Shown here in pieces: positions 23,601-35,600 of a stretch of 38,965 bases of DNA. The position numbers were made by a program, and so were the translations under genes. Origin of the DNA: Limnohabitans sp. Rim8 (GTDB lineage: Bacteria > Pseudomonadota > Gammaproteobacteria > Burkholderiales > Burkholderiaceae_C); assembly GCA_945897795.1 (NCBI GenBank), contig CAMDFT010000023.1, positions 1-38,965 on the forward strand, written 5' to 3'. How positions within the stretch are numbered: the first letter of the stretch is position 1; the number at the start of each line of letters is the position of its first letter. The notes beneath the pieces are model-generated. The model searched no databases. It saw only the letters and a list, made by a program, of their open reading frames with translations, and was not told where the DNA came from.

Positions 23601-26600
23601 TGGCGGTGGGCCTGACGCTGGCCTCCAACCTGGTCAGTGCCGATGCGCATGTGCAGCTCACGCCCAAAAACGAAGCAGGCGTGATGGAGTTGCCCGATGA
23701 CACGGTGTTTGCCATTGGCGGCCATGTGCTCATCAAGGCCAGCGACACCTCGGGCATCGTCGCGCGCATCGGCGCAGCCACGGGCAGCGAAGGCCAAGCC
23801 GCTGTGGGCGCGCAACTGGTGCGCAACGATGTGCGAAGTACCGTCAACACCCTGGTCGACAGCGCGGCGATCGAGGCCGAAGGCGATGTGACCCTGCTGG
23901 CGCGCGGCTCGGCCAGCATCACGGCCTTGCTGTCGGACCAGGAACTGCCTGAACTCAAAGAGGCCGATCCGGCCGACGAGGAGGCTGCAGCTGACGAGGA
24001 GGCCTTGGCAGAAGAAGCGGCCGCCGAGGAGGAGGCCGCGCTCGAGTCGGTCGCCGACGAAGAAGCGTCGATCGAAGAGCTGGCTGCCGCCGAAGAAGAG
24101 GCAGCGGCCGAAGAAGAGGCTGCAGCTGCCTCCATGGCCTTCAAGGGCCTGATTGCCACCAACCTGGTGCTCTCCGATGTGCGCGCCACGGTGCTGGACA
24201 GCGACATCAGCGCCGGCGGCGACTTGATTGCGCGTGCCCGCAACGCAGCGCACATCGAGGCAGAAAACACCGCCAAGGCCGATGCCGATGGCGCGGCCGT
24301 GGGCGTGACCCTGGCCTTCAACACCATCGGCTGGCAGGCGCAGAACGTGCTGTTCAACGCGCTCGATGCGCTGCTGGGCACCAGCATAGGCAATGAGCAA
24401 CCGGCGCAGATTTTGGCCACCGTCTCGGGCTCTAACTTGGCCGCAGGCGGCGACCTCTCGGTCGAGGCCGAGGCCAAGGAGCAGATCAGCGCGATCATCG
24501 TCAACGAGGCCAATGCCGCCGGCGCGAGCGTGGCCGCCGGCATGGTGCTGGCCAGCAACTTGCTGAGCGCGCGCGCCCGTGCCACGGTGGCCCCGGCGCT
24601 TCAGGCTGAAGAAAAAGTCAGCCTGAGCGCGGGCGGCAGCATCACCGTCAGCGCGCTTGATGAGGCCGGCGTTACCGCCAATGTGAGCATGGTCGCCAGC
24701 AGCGGCGGCTCGGCCGCAGTCGGCGGCCTGGTGGTGCGCAACGATGTGCGCAGCGACGTGTTTGCCGAGGTCGATCGGGTGCAGGGCGAGGCTGGCGAAG
24801 ACTTCACCGTGCTCGCGCTCGAGTCGGCCAGCATCGAGGCCACGCTCAGCGGAGAAACCAAATCTCTGGCAGCGGCCGAAGAACCGGCTGAAGATGCGGC
24901 CGAAGATCCGGCAGCTGATGCAGGTGCTGATGCAGGTGCCGAAGCAGGAGCCGAAACCGCTGCGGCCGCCGGCAGTCCGCTGGCCGTCAACGGACTGATC
25001 GCCACCAACCTGGTGCTCAGTTCGGCCCAGGCCCGGATCACGCACAGTGAGCTGAGCGTCGATGGCAATCTGGCGGTGCAGGCCGACAATATTTCGACCA
25101 TCACGGCCGACAACTCGGCCAGCCTGGAGTCCGATGGCACGGCCGTCGGGGTCACCCTGGCTTTCAACACCATAGGCTGGAAGCCGCAGAACTTGTTTGC
25201 CAACGCGATCGACGCCTTGCTGGGCACCGACGCGCTGGGTCAGGAGCAGCCTGCGGTGGTCAGCGCGTTGGTGCTGGCCACCACCTTCACCGTGGGCGGC
25301 GATGTGGCGGTGCAGGCCGGCGGGCTCGACGAAGAAGAAGACGCGCCGGTGGGCTCCACCATCAGTGCCACCATCAGCAACGAAAGCACGGCCAACGGCG
25401 CCAGTGCCTCGGCCAGCTTTGTGCTGGCCAGCAACAAAATCAGCACCACCAGCCAGGCCTGGGTGGGCCCGCTCACCCCCGCGCAAGCGGCCATCGACGG
25501 CGCCACGGCAGCCATCGACATGGCGCTGCTGGTGGGCGGCAACATGGACGTCTTGGCGACCGATGCCGGCACCATTGAAGCCGAAGTGACCATGGCTGCC
25601 ACCAGCGGCGGCGGCACCGCAGTGGGCGGCGTGGTGGTCATGAACGACCTGCGCGGCGTGGTGCTCGCTGCCGTCGACCGGGTGGACTTGACGGCCGCCG
25701 GCGACGTGACGATCTCTGCCACCGAAGCCTCCAGCCTGAGCTCGGTGCTCTCGGGCAGCACCGAAAGCCCGCCCGAAGACCCCGACGCAGCCGACGCCGA
25801 AGCCGACGCGGGTGCAGATGCGGGTGGCGCGACCGGTGCAGCGGGTGGCGCTGGGGGCGCCGCAGCCGCCAGCCCCATGGCCATCAATGCCCTGATTGCC
25901 AACAACGTGGTGCTCGGCTCGAGCCGCGCCTTGCTCACGCGCAGCGCGGTGCAAGCCGATGGCAGCCTGACGGTGCAGGCCGACAACGCCTCCGAGATCA
26001 CCGCGGAAAACACCGCCACCATGAGCTCGGGCGGCTCCGCAGTCGGTGCCACCCTGGCTTTCAACACCATGGGCTGGGAATCGCAGAACGTGCTGTTCAA
26101 GGCGGTCGATGCGCTGGTGGGCTCGGAGATCGGTGACGAAGATCCGCTGGTCGCGCTGGCCAAGCTCGAGACGGTCGAGCTCGACATTGGCGGCGACCTC
26201 AACGTGCTGGCCAGCATGCAGGCCACGCTCACGGCCACGACCAGCAACGAGGCCAGCAGTGAAGGTGCGGGCGCGGCCGCCAGCATCGTGCTGACCTCCA
26301 ACATGGTCAGCACCGACGCGCAGGCCTTTATCTTGCAGCCCGAAGACAGCGAGGACTTCGCCCTGAACGTGGCCGGTGCGGTGACAGTGCAGGCCGACGA
26401 CGCGCCGGCCATCGTGGCCGACACCGTGGTCACCGCCACCTCCAGCGGCGAGGCCGGTGAGGAGGAGGGCGACGGCGACTACCTTGATGTGACCTACCGC
26501 AGCGGCGAGGGCGAGGTGGAACTGGCCTTTGGCGACCAGGTGATGGTCGAAGACGGCCACGAGGCTGGCGGCAACAGCGGCCGCATCTACCGCTACATGG

Positions 26601-29600
26601 GCGCGGGCGAGACGCTGGATCTGTCTGAGGTGAACTACGAGATCAGCGGCCTGTGGTACGAGCTGCTCCCGCCCAAGGGTTTTGTCGGCGATGTGCTGAC
26701 TTTCCTCGACTCGGCCATGCCCTCGATCGAGCGCGAGATTGTGCTCACCACCATCCCCATGGGCGGGGTGGAAAGCGATGTGGGCTTCAAGCTTGGCGCG
26801 GGCTGGGGCGAGCTCAGTGTGGGTGACTTCTTGAGCGGGGTCAACGGCGACAAAAAGGGCGGCTTGACCGCCACCGAGCAGGGCATCACCCTGGATACCG
26901 GCTCGCTCCTGGGCCGCGCCGGCCCCGAGCTCAGTCTCGAATTGATCTTCCCCAACCCCGAGCTGCCCTACTACAGCTACGAGGAGGTGCTGGGCACGCT
27001 CACGCACGGCGGCGAGTCCCACGACTGGGGCGTGCGCGCAGCGGTCGGCTGGCCCGATGCCAAGCTGTTTGACCTGATCAACCTGCCCGCCTTGATTGAG
27101 GGGCGCTTTGAGCCGCTGCTGCCCGAGTTCACCGCCTCGGTCTTCTTTGGCGACCTGGAGATCGATTCGCTGACCTTCCTGCCCGCGCAGTTTGTGGTGC
27201 AGCTGCCCACGGTGCGCGTGACCGTGTTGGGCAAGCCGGTGGAGTTGGTTTACAGCAGCGAAATCGTGATCGACACGCCCGACTACTTGCAGGAGTTTGT
27301 CGACGAAGAGCTCGAACCGCTGAGGGTCGAGATCCCGTTGATGGATCTGGATGCGCTGATGAAGGTGCAGGGCCTGGAAGACCGGTCAGAAGACTACTGG
27401 GACGATGCACTGGTCATCGATGTCAGCAACCCTGAGCTGCCTTATTTCGAAGAAGAGTTCATCTTCACCACGGTGGAGATGGGCGGCCAAGAATGGGACG
27501 TGGGCCTGAAGGTCGGCGCCGGCTGGCAAGACACCACGCTGCTGGACATGCTCACCGGCGAGGCCAAGCCGTCAGGCATCAGCGCCTTGGAGACGGGCAT
27601 CAAGATCCAGGCCGGTGCCACCGAGATCCTGGGCTACAACGTGCAAGGCCCCGAGCTCAATTTGGAGCTCATTTTGCCCAACCCCGAGCTGCCTTACTAC
27701 GAGTACCGCTACGCCCTGGGCCAGGTGCCGCTGATCCCGCCGGTTGCCGAAGAGCCTCCCCCAGCCGAGGAAGTGACCGAGGAAGCGGTTGCAGCCGAGG
27801 AGGAGGCCAAGGCAGGCGAAGAAGCCGCCGCAGGCGAGGAAGCGAGCACCGACGAAACCACGCCCACCGAAGAGCTCGCCGAGCCGGTCATGGTCGACTG
27901 GGGCCTGGAGCTGGCGGTGGGCTGGCAAGACACCTTGCTGCTGGACCTGATCGACATGGAGGCTTGGTTGCAGGGCGATTTTGAGATGCAGCTGCCTGAG
28001 CTCGATTTGCGCCTGTATGTGGACCTGCCCGAAGACGGCAGCACCATGGCGCCCTTCCTGCCCGAGTTCTTTGACGTCGCGCTGCCGTCCTTCAAGCTCA
28101 CTTTGCTGGGCACCGAGATGGCGCTGGGTTTTGGCACGTCGATGACCTTCAAGACGCCCGACACCTACGCCGCCTACATCGACAAGAACCTGCCCAGGGG
28201 CCAGGCCAGCCTGCCGGGCTTGGACCTGGACGTCGGGCTCGATGCCCTGATCAATGGCACCGAGGTCAGCCTGGATGAAATGATGTTCGTGCCCACGGGC
28301 CAGGAGCTCGTGGTCGATGTCACCGACGTCGATTCGGTCTACGAAGCCCTGCTCGAGGTGATTCAGATCATCCCTGGCAATTACGCGCTTGCCGAGCCCA
28401 AGATCCAGGGCCTGGTGTTTGGCATTCCGATCGAGTTCGATGTGCCGATCGACAACTTCTCGAGCGAGTGGCTGGGTTTTACCCTCACCGAGTTTTCGCT
28501 TGAAGATGTGCTGCCCGAGAGCGTGTACAGCCTGATCGAGCCCTTTGTCGACACCGAGTCTGACACTGTTGAATTCGAGCTGCCCACGGTGGACCTGGGC
28601 GCAGTTGGACCGGCCATTGGCGACCTGCCTTATTTTGAAGAGTCGGTGTCTATCGACCTGGGCAGCGAGGACGAGCCGCTGGAATTTGGCATCAAGGTCG
28701 GTGCGGGTTGGAAAGACACCACCCTGGCCGACATGCTGCTGTCCGAGTCCGTGGAAGCTGGCATCGTGCCGCTGGATCTGGGTGTGCGCTTTCAGTCGCC
28801 CGGCATCGCCATCACGGTGCCCATGCTCGACATCGGGCCCTACACCTTGCAGGGTCCGGCGCTGGACATCGAGCTCATCCTGCCCGAAGTCGATCTGCCG
28901 TATCTGGCGTACCAGCAAGCCCTGGGCAAGCTCAATGTGCAGGCGCAGGATCAGGAGGCCGGCGAGACCCTGCCGGTCACCGAGGTGAACTGGGGCCTGG
29001 AGCTGGCTCTGGGCTGGCAGGACATGCAGCTGACCGATTTGGTCAACATGGAAGCCTGGCTCGAGGGCGATTTCTCGGTGGCCATGCCCGAGATGGATTT
29101 GCGGCTTTATGTGGACTTGCCAGAGGGCGACGACCTGCCCGAGATCAAGGCCTTTTTGCCCAAGTACTTCGACATTGCCTTGCCAAGCTTCAAGGCGACG
29201 ATTCTGGGCAAAGAGCTGGCGATTGGTTTTGGCACCACGCTGCGCTATGAAACGCCCGAAGTCTATGCCGACTACATCGACGAGGCGCTGGCGCCGGTCA
29301 AGGCCAGCTTGCCGGGCATCGACCTCGATGCAGCCATCGATCTGCTGATTGCAGGCGAGGACCTCGACGCTGAGGCGCTCAAAGACTTGCTCTACACACC
29401 CAGTGACGAGGCCATCGAGGTCGATCTGACCGACCTCGATTCGGTCAACGATGCTTTCGAGACCCTGATCCAGGTCATCCCCGAGCGCTATCGTGTTGCC
29501 GACCCGACCTTCAGCGGCAAGATTTTTGGTGTCGAGATTGACTCCACGATCCCCCTGAGCCAACTCGCGCCCGAACTGGTCGAGTTCAGCCTGTCGGAGA

Positions 29601-32600
29601 TCTTGCCCGAGAGCGTGTACCAGCTGATGGAGCCTTTCATCCGGCCCATGGGTTCGGACGAAGACCCGGTGCTGATCACCCTGCCAGAGCTGGAGCTGCC
29701 CGACATCGGCCCCAGCGTGCCCTTTGTCGAGCAGTTTGTCGATATGCTCAAGACCCTGCCGAGCGAGGTGCGGCTGTTCAACCCCACGGTCTCGGCGGCT
29801 TTGCTGGGCATTTCGATTGAGCAGACCTTGCCGCTGACCGAGGTGGCGCAGCTGATCGCCGACGAGCTGGGCATCGAACTCTTTAGCTACGAGGTCAATG
29901 AGGACGACCCCAGCGAGAGCTACATCGAGTTCAGCATCCTCGAGGTGATGGACCAATTGCCCGAGACGCTGCAGGACATTCTGGGCTATCTGATCGACGA
30001 CGAGGAGCCCGAAGAGGGCGAAGAGCCCAAGGCGCCCATGGAGCTGCGGGCCGTCGAGCTGGACCTGGGCGACTTCACGCCGGCGGGCATGCAAAAGTAC
30101 GTGCCCTACGTCAAGCTGGGCACCGCCTTGCTCAACAAGCTCGGCCTGAAACTGCCCTTCCTCAACCTGGACCCGCAAAGCAGCGACCCGGTGGCCGAGG
30201 CCGAAACCGGCGATGCCGGTGGCGACGATGTACCGCCCGAGACCGAGACCGAGGTCGTGGACGGGGTGACCATGACCTGGACCACGGCCGAAGCTGCGCT
30301 GGAGGCGGCCGATGCCGTCAATGAGGTGCAAAAGCTGTCGCTGGACATCGATGCCAGCCTGGGGCTGGGCAGCGAGCGCAGCTTCAAGCTCGTGTTGGGC
30401 AAGAGCAAGGTCACCGATGCGATTGCGGTGCTGCCCCTGGGCGGCACGGCTGTGGCCGAGCAGCAGCAGATCACGGTGCTGCAATCCGATGTGAACAAGC
30501 GCTTTGCGCTCAAGATCGGCAACTGGACCTCGTCCGAGATCATCTACTCGGGCAATCCCGAGTTTGACGCCAAGAAAATCAGCGACGCACTGGCCACGCA
30601 TCCCGATATCGTCAGCGCCAAGGTGCGCTACGGCACCGATGCGCAAAGTCGGCGCACCTTCACCATCGACCATGTCACCGAGACCGCAGCTTCGCCCAAT
30701 TTGGCGCAGTTGCAAGTGGTGCCCGGCACTGCCGGCAAGTTGGCTTTTGCCACGAGCACGCTGCGCGATGGCAGCAGGGCCCACACCGCGGCCAACCAGG
30801 CGGCGCTGATCCAGGCCGCGCTCGACAAGACCTTGGGCTCAGGCCTGGTCACCGTGAGCACCGGTGCCGAGGGCGACTATCTGCTCACCATGAGCGGCCG
30901 CTATGCCAACATCAACCTGGACCAGCTGCAGGTGCGCGATGCAACGGCCGGCGTCAAGGCCAGCACCGCCACCCAAACCGAGGGCAAGGCCGCGACCGGC
31001 CCGAGCTACCTTATTGATTTGCAGGCCCAGGCCGATCAGGAATTGTTCGATTTGCGCTTGACCCTCGCGGGCGTCGAATACACGGTGGACGATGTGGCCG
31101 TCGGCGTGACCGCCAGCCAACTCGCGTCCAAGCTCGCCTCGGCCACCGATGCCGACGGCAAGACCCTGCTTGAAAACGGCATCAAGAAGCCCACCGTCAA
31201 GCTCGGCAGCGAGTCGGGTCAGTGGGTGGTGGCTTTTGCCGCCGGCACGGCCGATGTCGAGATCCAGACCAACTTGAAGAAGCCCCCGGTCGAGGAGGCG
31301 GGCCCCGATGCGGGCACGGACACTGGCACAGAGACCGGCACGGATGCAGGCACCGACGCGGGCACGGACACCGGCACAGACACCGGCACAGACACCGGAA
31401 CAGACGCCGAGACCCCGGCCGAGCCCGAGCTCGACTGGGTCGATGCCACTCAGCTGGTCGCCCGCGTGGAGGGCGTCTCCGAGCTGCAGGTGCTCGATCT
31501 GAATGTGGCCCCCGGCACGCTTGGGGCCGACTCGGTCTTCAGCTTGGCGCTGGGCAAGACCAAGATCACCGACCCGATCGCGCTGCTCAGCCTGGGCGAG
31601 AAAACCAATGAGCAGCAGGTGCTCAAGATCATCAACACCCAGGCCAATGTCAACAAGCGCTTTGTGCTCAAGCTCGGTGACAAGACCTCGGCGCCGCTGA
31701 ACTTTGCCAACAGCCCGCTCAAAGACGCTGAGACCATCCGCGCGGCGGTGGCCGGACTGCTGGGCGTGTCTGCGCCCAAAACCGGTGGACCGATCTCGGT
31801 CACCTGGAGCACGTCCAACAACGTCAGCACCTTCACCATCGGCTTCAGCGGCTCGCTGGCCGCCCGCGACATCGGCCAGATCACGGCCGAGCGGGTGCCA
31901 GTGGTCAGTGCCAGCCTGGCGCCCAACACCCTGGCTTTCAACACCCAGACCCTCGAAGAGGGCAACGCGGGCTACACTCGCGAAGACCAGGCGGCGCTGG
32001 TTCAGGCCGCGCTCGACAAGACCTTTGGCGAAGGCCAGATCACCGTCTCGGCGGCCGAAGACGGCAGCTACCTGCTGGTCATGGACGGGCGCTACGCCAA
32101 CGCCAACGTCGAGCAGATGCGCGTCATCACCGACGCGGCTGCGGCTGCCTTTGCTCAAGGCAAGGTCAGCACGCTGCGCGAGGGCAGCACGGTGGCCGTC
32201 AACCAGGGCTACAGCGTCACCTTCACAAAGACCTACGGCGCGCAGCGCTTCCAGCTCTATGTGAGCAGCGACAAGGACTTGCCGGCCACACCGTTCCACT
32301 ACAACTGGGCTGAGAACCCGGCCAACACCATCCGCGACCTCAAGGCCGAGTATGTCCGGGTGCTCAACACGCCCCAAGCTGCGCTGGGGATGGTGGTCAC
32401 CGCCGATGACATCCAGGTCACGCGCGACGCGAGCTACAAGGGCCAGGGCAACCGCTACCTGGTCGAGCTGGTCGGCCAGTTGGCCGGCAAGAGCGTGCCC
32501 GGCCTGAGCATGTCCTCGGAAAAGCTGTCCTTCAAGTTTGCCAGCACCCAGGCGGGAGCAAACCGCACCGACGAGACCCAGCGCATCGACATCGCACACC

Positions 32601-35600
32601 GGGGCTCGGGCACTTTCACCTTGAGCCTGGCCCACGAAGGCCAGACCTACACCACCGACGCGCTCGAACTGGGCGCGAGCGAGCAGCAGGTGCAGGCTGC
32701 GTTGAACCGCGCCCTGGGCGATGTGGGCAGCGTCACCGTCACCGCGCCCGCAGAAGGCAGCTACCTGGTCACCTTTGGCGGCGCTCTGTCCGGCAAGAAC
32801 TTGGCAGCGCTGACGGCGCTCACCACCACAGACCCGGCCCGCTTCATCCAGACCCAGCAGCAGGGCCAGCGCGGCGTGGGCGCGACCTATTCCATCGACT
32901 TGCAGGCGCCCGAGGGCACGACCGATTTCAACGCGCAGGTCGAGCTCAATGGCGTTGTCTACACCGCCGAATCACTGGCCGTGGGCTTGACCGCTGCGCA
33001 GCTGCGCACGCAGTTGCTGGGCGCGCAGTCCGAAGAGGGCGAGGCGCTCGATGCCTCTGGCTTGACCCTCACCGTCAAGGACGGCGAGGGGGCTGGCCAG
33101 TGGACGGTGTCTTTTGGCATGACCAGCGAGGGCTTGACCGCCTCAGGCCTGCGCACGGCCCTGATCGCGCCTGATGAAGAAGCACCCGCCGAGCCCGGGG
33201 AAGAGGAGCCGGCCGAGCCCGTGAAGGGCGCCATGGCCGTGGGCGGCCTGGTGGTGCGCAACGATGTGCGCGCCGTGGCCCAGGCCTACATCCGCTTTGC
33301 CCAGCTCACCGCCGGCTCGGTCAGCGTGGCCGTGTCGGAAGCAGCCAGCATCGAGGCCAGCCTGGAGGCGGTGGCCGAGGCCAGCGGCGGCACGGGCAAA
33401 GGCCTGGCCGTGGGCGGGGCGATCGCGACCAACCTCATCCTCAACCAGTCGGCGGCCTTCATCTCGGACAGCAGCATCACCACCGAAGAGGACGGCGTCA
33501 GCGTCGAGGGCAGCAACACCGCCAGCATCAGCGCCACCAACAACAGCGCGATCAGCTCGGACGGCACCTCGGTGGGCGTGACGCTGGCCTTCAACACCAT
33601 CGGCTGGCAGGCGCAAAACGTGCTCTTTGCAGCCATTGATGCCCTGGTGGGCAGCGAGATCGGCGATCAGGAGAAATCGCAGGTCAAGGCCTATTTGCAC
33701 AACACCGACGTCGATTCGGCGGGTGCTGTGGTCGTCAACGCCAGCAACGAAGCCGAGATCTTTGCGCAGATCCGCAACGAGGTCGCCTCGGCCCTGCCCG
33801 AGCCTGATCCGGCCGCTGGCGCCACCGGCGTGGGCACCGGTGCCGCAGCCGGCCCGCAAAAGAGCGTGTCGGCCGGCTTTGTGCTGGCCAGCAACATGGT
33901 CAGCAGCGGCGCCTTGGCCACCATCACGCACGACAAGCTGGCCACCCTGCGCGACCTCACTGTGGGCGCAGGTGGGCTGAGCGTGGAGTCCGTCGACGAT
34001 GCGCGCATCGTCTCCAAGGTCGACCTGTCGGTGGTTTCGGGTAACGAGAGCGAGCTGACCATGGCCGTGCGCGCCTTCGTCAACCTGTTTGGCGTGACCT
34101 ACACCGACATGTCCGGCACCCAGCGGGTGATCCTGGGCGACCGCGTGCGCGTGGGCGGCCCCACCTACACCACCTTCGACCGGCCCGAGACGGTGACCGC
34201 CGGTGACCGCATCGAGCTCAAGTCCAGCCTGGGCGGCGGACAGGCGGGTGACCTCTACGAGTACATCGGCGAGGAAGACCTGGAGGCGCCGCGCCTGGAC
34301 AAGACCGACTACAGCGACACCGAGCTGTGGCGCCAGATCCAGGGCTCGGCCGACACCACCTATGTGTTCAAGGGTTCATCCTCAATCTTTGATTTGGGCA
34401 GCGAAGACTTCAACGATTCCAGCCGCTGGCTGGCGATCGACCTCGATGGACTGGTCGACACGGCTGCAGCTGCCATCGAGGCGGCGGCCACGCTCAAGGG
34501 CAGCGTCACCGGCGGCGATTCGGGCGCTTCGGCCTTTGGCGGCCTGGTGGTGCGCAACGATGTGCGCAGCGATGTCGACGCCCTGGTTGACGGCTTTGCG
34601 ATGGAGGTCACCGGCGATGTGAGCATCACTGCCACCGAGTCGGCCGTCATCTTGGCGCAAGACAACAGCACGGTGGAGGCCAAGACCACCGGCGTCAATG
34701 TGGTGGTGGCCACCAACACCATCCTGGGCGGGGCCAATGCGGTACTGCGCAACAGCACCTTGGTGACCTTGGCCGAAGAGGTGGACGAAGAGGTGGCCGA
34801 GGAGGCCCCCGCGGATGAAGCGGCAGCCGAAGACGGCGCGGCCCTTGCTGAGGCCTCCGCTGACGACGCCGCTGCGACCGACGAAAGCGCTGCGGCCGGT
34901 GAGGGCGAGGAAGCCGCCGCCGAGCCCATGACCGGCAGCGTGACGGTCAAAGCCGAGAGCGTGGCCTTCATCCTGGCCGAGGTCAACAGCTCGGTCAAGG
35001 CGTCGACCTCGGTCGGTGTGGTGATGGCCTTCAACACCATCGGCTACACACCGCAAAACGTGCTCTACAACATCGCGGACGGCGTGCTGGGCACCAGCCT
35101 GGCCGGCCAGAACACCTTGAGCACCACGGCGCGCATCGAGTCGACTCCGCTGGAGTTGGCCGGCGCCCTGGATGTCGCCGCCGAATCGGACGGCCAGATC
35201 CAGGCCATCATCGTCAATTCGGCATTGGCGCTCGATGTCAGCACCAAGGCCGACAGCAAGGCGATTACCGTCGCGCCGGTGATCGCGATGAACAAGATCG
35301 CCGCCAACACCGACGCCACCGTCGACAAGACCGCCACGGTGGCGGCCGATGGCGACGTGACCATCCAGGCCAGCGGCAACACCCGTATCGAATCCGAAGT
35401 GGCCGCCAGCGCCATCGGCATCTCGGCCAGCACCAGCGGGGCCAGCAAGTCGGTCTCGGTCGGTGTGAGCCTGAGCCGCAACGACGTTCAAAACGATGTC
35501 AATGCTTTTGTGCGTGGCACCTCGTTGACTGCACCCTCGGAGCTGACGTCGGCCAATGGCAATGTGCTCATCAGCACCGAGCGCGGCTCGGCCATCGTGG

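Noticed and set aside
22961-27022. Minus-strand open frame of 1353 codons
   Set aside because: It lies antisense to the giant gene in very GC-rich repeats, where stop codons are rare on the other strand. Its translation is low-complexity (His, Gly, Arg, Ala, Val) with no recognisable domain, while the plus-strand frame has regular repeats and runs through.
27572-30784. Minus-strand open frame of 1070 codons
   Set aside because: Same cause: antisense shadow of the giant gene, with a composition dominated by Gln, His, Leu and Gly and no family motif.
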